Source of the DNA: an uncultured Oscillospiraceae bacterium
Lineage (GTDB): Bacteria; Bacillota; Clostridia; Oscillospirales; Oscillospiraceae
Direction of reading: 5' to 3'
DNA length: 43,114 nucleotides
NCBI GenBank assembly: GCA_947626385.1
Contig: CANQSD010000003.1
Location: 1-43,114, forward strand
Shown here: piece after piece, positions 32,385-40,242 of the stretch
How the letters are laid out: each line of letters begins with the position of its first letter
Numbering within the stretch: position 1 is the stretch's first letter
Translations under genes and position numbers: made by a program
Notes under the pieces: generated by a model
What the model saw: the letters and a program-made list of their open reading frames with translations, nothing else
Told to the model about the DNA's origin: nothing
Database searches by the model: none

Positions 32385-34625
32385 GTGGGAAGGACGATCG
32401 CAAAGATCGCCGTGGCGGCGGCGATCCCCTCCATCGACAAGCCCTACGACTACGCGGTGCCACAGGCGCTGACGGAGAAATGCGTCCCCGGCGTGCGCTG
32501 TACCGTCCCCTTCGGACGGGGCAACAAGCGCTCCGAGGGCGTGGTCCTGGCGCTGGAGGAGGAGGGGGAACGGCGGGAGCTCAAATGTGTGGAGGGGGTC
32601 CTGGACGAGGAGCCCGTCTTCACGGAGGAGATGCTGAAGCTCGCCCTCTGGGTGCGGGACCGGTTCTTTTGCACCCTCTACGAGGCCGCCAGGGCCATGC
32701 TCCCGGCGGGGATGTGGTTCACCGATTCCGGCCGGCGGGTGGGGGACAAGGTGCAGAAATTCGCCGCCCTTGCCGTCTCCGGGGAGGAGGCGCTGGACGC
32801 CGCCGCCCACAAGCGGCTGCGCTCGCCCAGGCAGTCGGAGATCTTGGAGCTGCTGGCCGGCATCGGCGAAGCGCCGGTGTCCGACATCCTGGCCTTCACC
32901 GGGACCAACCAGTCCACCCTGAACGCCCTGGAAAAGCAGGGCTTTTTGGAGCTTTCCCTGCGGGAGGTCTACCGCCGGCCCGTCATTGCCGCCGGGGAGC
33001 GCGCCCCGGAGATCGTCCTCAACGACGAGCAGGAGAGGGCCTTTGAAGGGCTTCTGGCGCTTTTGCGAAAACGGCAGGCCGGGGCGGCGCTTCTTTACGG
33101 CGTCACGGGCTCGGGAAAGACCAGCATCTATATAAGGCTGGTGCGGGAGGCCCTTAAAATGGGCCGCACGGCCCTTGTGATGGTGCCGGAGATCGCCCTG
33201 ACGCCCCAGCTTCTCCACATCTTCTCCTCCCACTTCGGGGACGACATCGCCGTCCTCCACTCCTCCCTCACCGTGGGGGAGCGGTACGACGAGTGGAAGC
33301 GCATCCGCAAGGGGCAGGTGAAGGTGGTCATCGGCACCCGCTCGGCGGTGTTCGCGCCGCTCACGAATCTCGGGCTCGTCGTTATCGACGAGGAGCAGGA
33401 GCACACCTATAAATCCGAAAACGCCCCGCGCTATCACGCCAGGGACGTGGCCAAATACCGGTGCGTCAAAAATGACGCCCTTCTTGTCCTCGGCTCCGCC
33501 ACCCCCAGCGTGGAGAGTATGTACGCCGCAAAAACGGGAAAATACAGCCTCTTCACCCTTTCGGAACGCTACAACACCCAGCCTTTGCCGCGGGTGCTCT
33601 TCGCCGATATGCGCGAGGAGCTGAAAAGCGGCAGCGATACCGCCGTCAGCGGCGTTTTGCGGGAGGAGCTTTCCAAAAATCTCGCAAACGGGGAGCAGAG
33701 CATCCTCTTTTTGAACCGCCGGGGGGCGTCAAGCCTTGTCATGTGCGGAGAGTGCGGCTACACCTTTGAGTGCCGCAACTGCTCGGTGTCCATGACTTAC
33801 CACTCCGTGGGCCGGCGGCTCCGGTGCCACCACTGCGGCTGGTCCCAGCCGGTGCCGGAGGAGTGCCCCCAGTGCCACGGACGGCTGAAATTCGTGGGCG
33901 TGGGTACACAGAAGCTGGAGGAGGAGCTCAAGGAGCTCTTTCCCGGCGTGGGCATCGTCCGCATGGACACGGACACGGTCCAGCGCGCCGGGTCCCACCA
34001 GGCGCTGTTGAGCAAATTCCAGCAGGAGCGGGTGCCTATCTTGCTGGGGACCCAGATGGTCACCAAGGGGCTCGATTTTGCCAACGTCACCCTGGCGGCG
34101 GTGATCTCCGCTGACCAGTCCCTCTACGCCGGGGACTTCCGCGCCCACGAGCGCACCTTCTCCCTGATCACCCAGGTGGTGGGAAGGTCGGGAAGAGGCG
34201 AGAAGGAGGGCCGCGCCGTTTTGCAGACGCTGACGCCGGACAACCCGGTGCTTGTGATGGCCGCGCGGCAGGACTACATGGCCTTTTACGACCACGAGAT
34301 CCGCGCCAGGATGCTCATGAACGTCCCTCCGGCCTCCGACATGGTCACCGTCACCGTCACGGGGTTGCAGGAGGCGGAGGTCCTGCGGGGCTGTGTGCGG
34401 CTCTCCGAGGCCCTCAAGCGGGCCTTCGGGCCACACGCCGAGGTCCTGGGTCCCGCCCCGGCGGGCATCACCAAGGTCAACAACCGCTACCGCTACAAGC
34501 TGACCCTGGCCCTTCAAAACGACCACCGTGCCCGTGAGGTCATCCGCGCCCAGCTTCGCGCCTTCCGCGCCGACCGCGAAAGCCGAAACCTCACCGTCTA
34601 CGCCGACCCGGACCCGTTGGAGTGA
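32385..34625 (+). CDS. priA: Primosomal replication protein N' (PriA helicase)
   Basis: PriA is a 3'-to-5' superfamily 2 helicase that restarts stalled replication forks. The Walker A motif GVTGSGKTSIY is near residue 237 and the DEAH-type box VIDEEQEHTYKS near 332. The zinc-binding region (CGECGYTFECRNC, CHHCGWSQPVPEECPQCHG) follows near 455-500, and the helicase C-terminal QMVTKGLDF and GRSGRGEKEGRAVLQT motifs are present. The length of 746 residues is typical. The GTG 32385 start has no obvious ribosome-binding site, six bases after rpoZ; no better in-frame start is seen. It is followed by structured repeat copy B. Confidence 0.95.
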   Translation: MGRTIAKIAVAAAIPSIDKPYDYAVPQALTEKCVPGVRCTVPFGRGNKRSEGVVLALEEEGERRELKCVEGVLDEEPVFTEEMLKLALWVRDRFFCTLYEAARAMLPAGMWFTDSGRRVGDKVQKFAALAVSGEEALDAAAHKRLRSPRQSEILELLAGIGEAPVSDILAFTGTNQSTLNALEKQGFLELSLREVYRRPVIAAGERAPEIVLNDEQERAFEGLLALLRKRQAGAALLYGVTGSGKTSIYIRLVREALKMGRTALVMVPEIALTPQLLHIFSSHFGDDIAVLHSSLTVGERYDEWKRIRKGQVKVVIGTRSAVFAPLTNLGLVVIDEEQEHTYKSENAPRYHARDVAKYRCVKNDALLVLGSATPSVESMYAAKTGKYSLFTLSERYNTQPLPRVLFADMREELKSGSDTAVSGVLREELSKNLANGEQSILFLNRRGASSLVMCGECGYTFECRNCSVSMTYHSVGRRLRCHHCGWSQPVPEECPQCHGRLKFVGVGTQKLEEELKELFPGVGIVRMDTDTVQRAGSHQALLSKFQQERVPILLGTQMVTKGLDFANVTLAAVISADQSLYAGDFRAHERTFSLITQVVGRSGRGEKEGRAVLQTLTPDNPVLVMAARQDYMAFYDHEIRARMLMNVPPASDMVTVTVTGLQEAEVLRGCVRLSEALKRAFGPHAEVLGPAPAGITKVNNRYRYKLTLALQNDHRAREVIRAQLRAFRADRESRNLTVYADPDPLE

Positions 34626-34628
34626 ACC

Positions 34629-34873
34629 TGTCGAAAAAGGCCGTTGGCCTTTTCCGACAAAGGGGAACGTGCGGAAGATTCCGCGTGAATTTTGCGAAAT
34701 TCACGCAAAATCTTCCTGCCGTCACGGTTCGCGCACTGCGACTCGCCAAGAGCCGCCCTTCGGGCGGTTGCTCGCTTGCATGGCGCCTGCGGGCGCTCAT
34801 CGCTTCGCTCGCACACTCACCGTGACAAAAGGTATTTTTTCCGACGTACATGCCGCCGGAAAAAATGTTCGAT
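34629..34873 (-). repeat. Structured intergenic repeat, copy B (inverted)
   Basis: This is the second copy of the element at 7228-7498, read on the minus strand, and fills most of the 306-bp priA-def gap. Hairpin 1 (34834-34866) is identical to copy A over all 33 positions. Hairpin 3 (34629-34659) differs by one loop base. The long-range stem is GTCACGG (34721-34727) with CCGTGAC (34820-34826), enclosing a 92-nt GC-rich domain that contains CCGCCC-TTC-GGGCGG and GCGCC-TGCG-GGCGC hairpins. Hairpin 2 has arms 34673-34692 and 34697-34716 around TGCG (CGCA on the other strand). Linkers ACCTTTT, GCA and GCACGTTCCCCTT match copy A. ORFs across it are not conserved. I see nothing else in the gap but the def ribosome-binding site (AAAGGAG). 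Confidence 0.9.
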
Positions 34874-34931
34874 TTGAGGTTTTTTGGCAAGATACAAAAT
34901 GGCTGAGCTCTTGAGATAAAGGAGATTCGAT

Positions 34932-35438
34932 ATGGCTTTGAGAAATATTCGCGAGGAGGGGGACTCCATTCTTTTGAAGAAGTCCCGGCCTGTTGTCGAT
35001 TTTGATAAACGGCTCCACATTCTGCTGGACGATATGCGGGAGACGCTTCTGCAGGCCGGCGGAGTGGGGCTCGCCGCGCCGCAGGTGGGCGTTTTGCGCC
35101 GGGCTGTGCTGGTGATGGACACCAACAAGGAGGGGCTCACCGACGAGGAGCAGATCATCGAGCTCATAAACCCCCGGATCGTGGAGAGCGACGGGGAGCA
35201 GACGGGGCAGGAGGGGTGCCTTTCCGTCCCCGGCGTCTACGGCATCGTCACCCGCCCGGAGCACGTGAGGGTCCGGGCCCAGGACCGTTTCGGCAACGCC
35301 TTCGAGTGCGAGGGCACGGGCCTCACCGCCCGGTGCTTCTGCCACGAGCTGGACCACCTGGACGGCCACCTCTTCACCGAGCTTGCCCAGCGCCTTTTGA
35401 CCGAGGAGGAGCTCCAGGAAATGAGCGGGGAAGAGTGA
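34932..35438 (+). CDS. def: Peptide deformylase
   Basis: Def removes the formyl group from the first methionine of new proteins. All three metal-site motifs are present: GGVGLAAPQVG near residue 43, EGCLSVPG near 94 with the cysteine ligand, and CHELDHLDG near 137 with the HExxH-type histidines. The length of 168 residues is typical of type 1 enzymes. The start follows AAAGGAG. In Bacillus fmt comes next; here an S51 peptidase gene has been inserted between them. Confidence 0.96.
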   Translation: MALRNIREEGDSILLKKSRPVVDFDKRLHILLDDMRETLLQAGGVGLAAPQVGVLRRAVLVMDTNKEGLTDEEQIIELINPRIVESDGEQTGQEGCLSVPGVYGIVTRPEHVRVRAQDRFGNAFECEGTGLTARCFCHELDHLDGHLFTELAQRLLTEEELQEMSGEE

Positions 35439-35446
35439 GCCGCGGT

Positions 35447-36187
35447 ATGAGAGCGATCTTAACGAGCGCGCTTGGCGGCTATACCAAGACAAACGGTACG
35501 CGGGTCCCGTCAACGCTGCTTCAAGCCAACGGGCTTATTGAGACCTTGAGGCAAAATTGGCCCGGTCGCGCCAAGGCCCTGATACTTTTTGCTTCGCCCA
35601 GCGCTTTTGAGAAAAACGACAGCCTCCAAGCTTGCTTGGAGGAAGCGTTTGCGCTCAGCGGACTGTCCGTTTCGTCCGTGGAAGCGTGCGACGAAAGAAA
35701 CCCGGACATCGTGGAGAGAATAGGGGAGACGGACGTCATCGTTTTGACGGGAGGCCATGTTCCCACGCAGAACCTTTTCCTGAAGAAGCTTCGGCTCAGG
35801 GAAAGGCTGGCGGAGTTCAAGGGGCTGGTCGTGGCGTGGAGCGCGGGGTCCATGAACTGCGCCGAGGCCGTTTATGCCGGCCCCGATTTGGAAGGGGAGG
35901 CCGTGGACCCGCTCTATCAGCGCTGGCTCGACGGGCTTGGCATCACAAGGATCAATATATTTCCCCACTATCAGGCCCTGCGCGATTCGACTCTGGACGG
36001 CCTGCGGATGATGGAGGATATCACGCTCCCGGACAGCATGGGCCATACGTTTGTCGCGCTCAATGACGGAAGCTATGTGGCGATCGACGGGGACCGGCAG
36101 ACGCTGTACGGGGAAGCGTATCTCATAAAGGACGGGGAGATCCGCCAATTGTGTGAGGACAACGCCTCGGTATCGCTCAATTTGTGA
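35447..36187 (+). CDS. Peptidase S51 (PepE-like) / type 1 glutamine amidotransferase-like protein
   Basis: This 246-residue protein matches the S51 dipeptidase E family. The nucleophile serine is in VAWSAGSMN (Ser132); TGGHVPTQN precedes it and INIFPHYQAL supplies the likely histidine. PepE enzymes cleave Asp-X dipeptides; a cyanophycinase-like role is another option. ATG 35447 gives the usual N-terminus; GTG 35435 would add four residues. The gene sits between def and fmt, normally adjacent, and its codons are visibly more AT-rich and varied (ACA, CAA, TTG, AGA) than its neighbours, suggesting later acquisition. No promoter of its own is evident. Confidence 0.82.
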   Translation: MRAILTSALGGYTKTNGTRVPSTLLQANGLIETLRQNWPGRAKALILFASPSAFEKNDSLQACLEEAFALSGLSVSSVEACDERNPDIVERIGETDVIVLTGGHVPTQNLFLKKLRLRERLAEFKGLVVAWSAGSMNCAEAVYAGPDLEGEAVDPLYQRWLDGLGITRINIFPHYQALRDSTLDGLRMMEDITLPDSMGHTFVALNDGSYVAIDGDRQTLYGEAYLIKDGEIRQLCEDNASVSLNL

Positions 36188-36203
36188 ACGGGAGAAGACT
36201 GAT

Positions 36204-37118
36204 ATGCGCGTATGCTTTATGGGGACGCCGGATTTCGCGGAAACGTCCCTCAGGGCGCTCATCGAGGGCGGGTTCGACGTGGTTGGAGTATTCACTCAGC
36301 CGGACAAGCCCGTGGGGAGAAAGCAGATCCTGACGCCGCCGCCGGTGAAGACGCTGGCGCTTGCCCACAACATCCCCGTCTGGCAGCCGGTGAAGCTCCG
36401 GGACGGCACGGCGGAGAAGATCATGCGGGAGCTGGCCCCGGATGTTATTGCCGTGGTGGCCTATGGGCGCATCCTGCCGAGGGCCATCCTGGACCTGCCG
36501 CCCCTGGGGTGCGTCAATATCCACGGCTCGCTTTTGCCCAAATACCGGGGCGCGGCGCCCATCCAGTGGGCCGTCATCAACGGGGAGGCCGAGACGGGCG
36601 TCACCGCCCAGTTTATGGCCGAGGCCCTGGACGCCGGGGACATCATCGGCGTCAAAAGGACCCCCATCGGCCCGGAGGAGACGGCGGGGGAGCTCTTCGA
36701 CCGCCTCGCGCCCCTGGGGGCCGAGCTCCTGTGCGAGACGCTGCGGGCGATGGAGAAGGGGAGCGTCCCCCGCGTCCCGCAGAATGAGAACGACGCTACC
36801 TTCGCCCCGCCGCTCACCAAGGAGCTGGCGCGGATCGACTTTTCAAAGCCCGGAAGGCTGGTGGTCAGCCACATCCGCGGCATGGACCCCTGGCCCGTGG
36901 CTGCGGCGGAGATCGGGGGCGTGACCTTTAAAATTTTCAAAGCCTTTTACACGGAAAAGCCCGTCGCCGCCCCGCCGGGGACGGTGCTGGGCGCGGGAAA
37001 GGACGGCATCGAGCTTGCCGTGCCCGACGGGTCCGTCACCGTCACCCAGCTCCAGGCCCCCGGCGGCCGGCGGATGGCGGCGGGGGAGTATCTGAGGGGG
37101 CATCCTCTATGCCTGTGA
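36204..37118 (+). CDS. fmt: Methionyl-tRNA formyltransferase
   Basis: Fmt adds a formyl group to initiator Met-tRNA using 10-formyl-tetrahydrofolate. The N-terminal GTPDFAETSLRAL and the folate-binding HGSLLPKYRGAAPIQWAVINGE stretch (Asn, His and Ser near residues 107-110) are diagnostic. ITQTPIGP-like VKRTPIGPEETAGELFDRLA follows. The C-terminal tRNA-binding domain ends near residue 304. ATG 36204 follows GGGAGA. It overlaps rsmB by ten bases. Together with def it brackets the formylation cycle, though the S51 gene now separates the pair. Confidence 0.96.
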   Translation: MRVCFMGTPDFAETSLRALIEGGFDVVGVFTQPDKPVGRKQILTPPPVKTLALAHNIPVWQPVKLRDGTAEKIMRELAPDVIAVVAYGRILPRAILDLPPLGCVNIHGSLLPKYRGAAPIQWAVINGEAETGVTAQFMAEALDAGDIIGVKRTPIGPEETAGELFDRLAPLGAELLCETLRAMEKGSVPRVPQNENDATFAPPLTKELARIDFSKPGRLVVSHIRGMDPWPVAAAEIGGVTFKIFKAFYTEKPVAAPPGTVLGAGKDGIELAVPDGSVTVTQLQAPGGRRMAAGEYLRGHPLCL

Positions 37119-38416
37119 ACGCCCGCAAGGCCGCGCTGGAGACGCTGCTGGCCGTGAGGACCCGGGGGGCACGCCCCGAGGCGGTGCTTTCCCATCACGG
37201 GCCGGAGGACCCCAGGGAGCGGGCGCTGGCGGCGAAGATCGTCAACGGCGTTTTGCAAAACGAACTGTATCTCGACTACGTCCTCGCCTCCAAGGCGGTG
37301 AACTTCCAAAAGCTTCCGCCGGCTGTAAGGGAGATCCTGCGGCTTTCCGCCTACCAGATCCTGTTCCTGGACCGGGTGCCGGACCGGGCGGCGGTGAGCG
37401 AGGGCGTGGAGCTTGCCAAGAAGACCGCCCCCCATACCGCCGGGGTGGTGAACGCCGTCCTCAGGCGGGTCTGCGAAAGTGGAAAGGACGCGCCCATTGA
37501 GGGCAAGACCCCGGAGGAGGCCCTGTCCATCCGCTATAGTCACCCCCTGTGGCTGGTGCGGGCGCTCACGGAGGAGTACGGCCCGGAGGTCTGCGAGAAG
37601 ATCCTGGCCGCCGACAACGAGACGCCGCCCATCACCGCCCAGGTCAACACCCTGCGGACCACGGCGGCGGAGCTGGCCGCTGAGCTTGAGAAGGCCGGGG
37701 TGGAGACGGCGCCCTGTCCCTTTTTTGAGGACGCGCTGTATGTATCCAACACCGGGGACATCGGGGAGCTGGAGGCTTTCCGAAAGGGCCTTTTCTATAT
37801 CCAGGACCCGGCGGCGCGGATGGCGGTGTCCGCCGCCGGCGTGAAGCCGGGGGACACGGTCCTCGATATGTGCGCCGCGCCGGGAGGCAAGTCCTTTGCC
37901 GCGGCCATGGCTATGGAAAACCGGGGAAAGCTCCTCGCCTTCGATATCCACGCCAAAAAGGCCGCGCTGGTGCAAAGCGGCGCGGAGAGGCTGGGCATCT
38001 CCGTTTTGACCGCCGCCTCCGGGGACGCCCGGGAGGCCCGGCCGGAGCTTGCCGGTATTGCTGACGCGGTCATCTGCGACGTGCCCTGTTCCGGCTTTGG
38101 CGTGGTGCGCAAAAAGCCGGAGATCCGCGCCAAAGCGCCGGAGGACTTAGAGCGCCTGCCCGCCATACAGCTGGACATTTTGAGGACCTGCGCTGATTAC
38201 GTCAGGCCCGGCGGGCGGCTCGTCTACTCCACCTGCACCGTCCTCCGGCGGGAAAACGGCGACGTGGCGGACGCCTTTTTGCGGGAGCGGACGGATTTTG
38301 AGCCGGAGCCCTTCACCCTGCCGGAGCCCTTCGGGCTTTGCGGGGGAAGGAGGACCATCTTGCCCTTCGAGGGCCAAACGGACGGGTTTTTTATATGTGT
38401 TCTGCGGAAAAAGTGA
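37109..38416 (+). CDS. rsmB: 16S rRNA (cytosine(967)-C(5))-methyltransferase RsmB
   Basis: RsmB methylates C967 of 16S rRNA. An N-terminal NusB-like RNA-binding domain (about 1-135) precedes the SAM-dependent domain. That domain has LDMCAAPGGKSFAAA near residue 252, CDVPCSGFGVVRKKPEI near 325 and LVYSTCTVLRREN near 372. The last two carry the two catalytic cysteines of this methyltransferase class. The length of 435 residues is normal. The start overlaps fmt and the 3' end overlaps rlmN by 22 bases. Confidence 0.95.
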   Translation: MPVNARKAALETLLAVRTRGARPEAVLSHHGPEDPRERALAAKIVNGVLQNELYLDYVLASKAVNFQKLPPAVREILRLSAYQILFLDRVPDRAAVSEGVELAKKTAPHTAGVVNAVLRRVCESGKDAPIEGKTPEEALSIRYSHPLWLVRALTEEYGPEVCEKILAADNETPPITAQVNTLRTTAAELAAELEKAGVETAPCPFFEDALYVSNTGDIGELEAFRKGLFYIQDPAARMAVSAAGVKPGDTVLDMCAAPGGKSFAAAMAMENRGKLLAFDIHAKKAALVQSGAERLGISVLTAASGDAREARPELAGIADAVICDVPCSGFGVVRKKPEIRAKAPEDLERLPAIQLDILRTCADYVRPGGRLVYSTCTVLRRENGDVADAFLRERTDFEPEPFTLPEPFGLCGGRRTILPFEGQTDGFFICVLRKK

Positions 38417-39456
38417 CAGAAAAAACAGACCGGTGTGATATAAAATCCCTTCTGAGGGACGAGCTTGCCGAAAGGCTTTCCGCCATGGGGGAGCCGGGAT
38501 TCCGGGAAAAGCAGATATTCACCTGGCTTTGGCGGGGCGTTAAGAGCTTCGACGAGATGACGAACCTCCCCAAAAGCCTCCGGGAGAAGCTGGACGGGGC
38601 CTTCACTATTACCGCGCCGGAGATCGAGCGCAAGCAGGTCTCACGGCTGGACGGGACGGTGAAGTACCTCTGGAGGCTTTCCGACGGGAACTTTGTGGAG
38701 AGCGTGGTCATGCGCTACGAGCACGGCAACACCGTGTGCGTCTCCTGCGAGGTGGGGTGCCCCATGGGCTGTGCCTTCTGTGCTTCCACCATCGGGGGGA
38801 AGGTGCGCAATCTCGCCGCGTCGGAAATATTGGACCAGGTGATGTACGCCCAGGCCGACTCCGGGCTCAAGATATCCAACATCGTGATGATGGGCATCGG
38901 CGAGCCGCTGGACAATTTCGACAACACCATACGGTTTTTAAAGCTGGTCAACGACCCGGACGGTCTGAACATCGGGATGCGGCACATTTCGTTGTCCACC
39001 TGCGGTTTGGCAGAAAAGATTGACAAACTGGCAGGGTTTGATTTACAATTGACCTTATCGGTATCCCTCCACGCCCCGGACGACGAGACGAGGTCGAAGA
39101 TCATGCCCGTCAACCGCGCCTACGGCGTGGATGCGGTGCTGGACGCCTGCCGGCGGTACTTTGACCGCACGGGAAGGCGCGTGTCCTTTGAGTACGCCAT
39201 GATCCGGGACGTGAACGACACGCCCCGCCACGCCCAGCTTTTGGCTCAGAAGCTTGCCGGGACCGGGTGCCATGTGAATCTCATCCCGCTAAACGACGTG
39301 CCGGAGAGCGCGCTTTCGCCCTCCACGCCGGAGACGGTGCGGCGGTTCATGGGGACGCTCACGGGGCGGGGGATCAATGTGACGGTGCGGCGCAAGCTGG
39401 GCCCGGATATCGAGGCCAGCTGCGGACAGCTGCGCCGGGAAAGAGAGAGGAAATGA
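38395..39456 (+). CDS. rlmN: Dual-specificity rRNA/tRNA adenine C2-methyltransferase RlmN
   Basis: RlmN is a radical-SAM enzyme that methylates A2503 of 23S rRNA and A37 of some tRNAs. The 4Fe-4S motif CPMGCAFC is near residue 120, followed by VMMGIGEPLDNFDN and LTLSVSLHAPDDETRSK. The C-terminal cysteine in ASCGQL is the methyl-carrying residue of the family. ATG 38395, within the end of rsmB, is the likely start (353 residues), though its ribosome-binding site is weak. A strong promoter-like sequence lies inside its coding region. Confidence 0.94.
   Translation: MCSAEKVTEKTDRCDIKSLLRDELAERLSAMGEPGFREKQIFTWLWRGVKSFDEMTNLPKSLREKLDGAFTITAPEIERKQVSRLDGTVKYLWRLSDGNFVESVVMRYEHGNTVCVSCEVGCPMGCAFCASTIGGKVRNLAASEILDQVMYAQADSGLKISNIVMMGIGEPLDNFDNTIRFLKLVNDPDGLNIGMRHISLSTCGLAEKIDKLAGFDLQLTLSVSLHAPDDETRSKIMPVNRAYGVDAVLDACRRYFDRTGRRVSFEYAMIRDVNDTPRHAQLLAQKLAGTGCHVNLIPLNDVPESALSPSTPETVRRFMGTLTGRGINVTVRRKLGPDIEASCGQLRRERERK
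39020..39049 (+). promoter_or_regulatory. Putative internal promoter in rlmN for prpC-prkC-rsgA
   Basis: A perfect TTGACA (39020-39025) and TACAAT (39044-39049) are 18 bp apart, inside rlmN. The local codons (TTG, GCA, TTA, CAA, TTG, TTA) are atypical for this GC-rich gene, as if selected for DNA-level function. It lies about 415 bp ahead of prpC, so it could express the phosphatase-kinase pair separately from the formylation genes. Confidence 0.6.
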
Positions 39457-39465
39457 GGTGGGTCT

Positions 39466-40197
39466 ATGGAGCTTTCGGCCAGGACCGATAAGGGCATCGT
39501 CCGAAAGGAGAACCAGGATTCCTGCTATATCTACAGCCTGGACGAGGACTGCGCGCTGATGCTCGTCTGCGACGGCATGGGCGGGCACAGGGCCGGCAAC
39601 GTGGCAAGCTCTTTGACCGCCACGGTTTTCGCCGGCGAGGTCAAGGAGGGGCTTTTGAACGCCAAGGTCACCGGCGCTGTGTGCAGTCTCATGAAGGGCG
39701 CCCTGCGGGCGGCCAACAGCGCCGTCTATAAGCTCAGCCTTACGGAGCCCGAATGCCGGGGGATGGGGACCACGATGGTGTCCGCCGTCGTCATGGATAA
39801 GGACGCCACGGTGATGAACGTGGGCGACAGCCGCGCCTATCACGTAAGCGCCGGCGCCATCCGACAGGTCACCAGGGACCACTCCGTGGTGGAGGACATG
39901 GTCCGCCGGGGCGACATCACACGGGAGCAGTCCCGGACACACCCCAGCAAGAACCTGATCACCCGTGCCGTGGGCACGGTGCCGGAGCTGGAGGCGGACT
40001 TCTTCTCCGTGGCCCTGCGGGAGGGCGACGCCCTCATCCTCTGTTCCGACGGCCTCTCCAACGAGGTCACGGAGGAGGAGATACTGGCGGCCCAGATGGA
40101 ATGCGCCGCCGCCGGGGACGTGGCGGAGAGGCTTTTGGACCTGGCGCTCCAGCGCGGCGCGCCGGATAACGTGACGGTGGCGGTGCTCAGACGATGA
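39466..40197 (+). CDS. prpC: PP2C-type Ser/Thr protein phosphatase
   Basis: PrpC (Stp) removes phosphate from proteins modified by the PrkC kinase encoded next. Metal-binding aspartates are in RKENQDS near residue 18, VCDGMGGH near 35, ILCSDGLSNEV near 190 and PDNVTV near 235. The MNVGDSRAY motif near residue 110 is also conserved. The length of 243 residues is usual. The ATG follows TGAGGTGGGTCT. Adjacent opposing phosphatase and kinase genes are typical of Firmicutes. Confidence 0.96.
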   Translation: MELSARTDKGIVRKENQDSCYIYSLDEDCALMLVCDGMGGHRAGNVASSLTATVFAGEVKEGLLNAKVTGAVCSLMKGALRAANSAVYKLSLTEPECRGMGTTMVSAVVMDKDATVMNVGDSRAYHVSAGAIRQVTRDHSVVEDMVRRGDITREQSRTHPSKNLITRAVGTVPELEADFFSVALREGDALILCSDGLSNEVTEEEILAAQMECAAAGDVAERLLDLALQRGAPDNVTVAVLRR

Positions 40198-40242
40198 GCC
40201 GCCGCGTCGGGAAACCCCAAAGTATGTTGGGAGGTCACTTCA

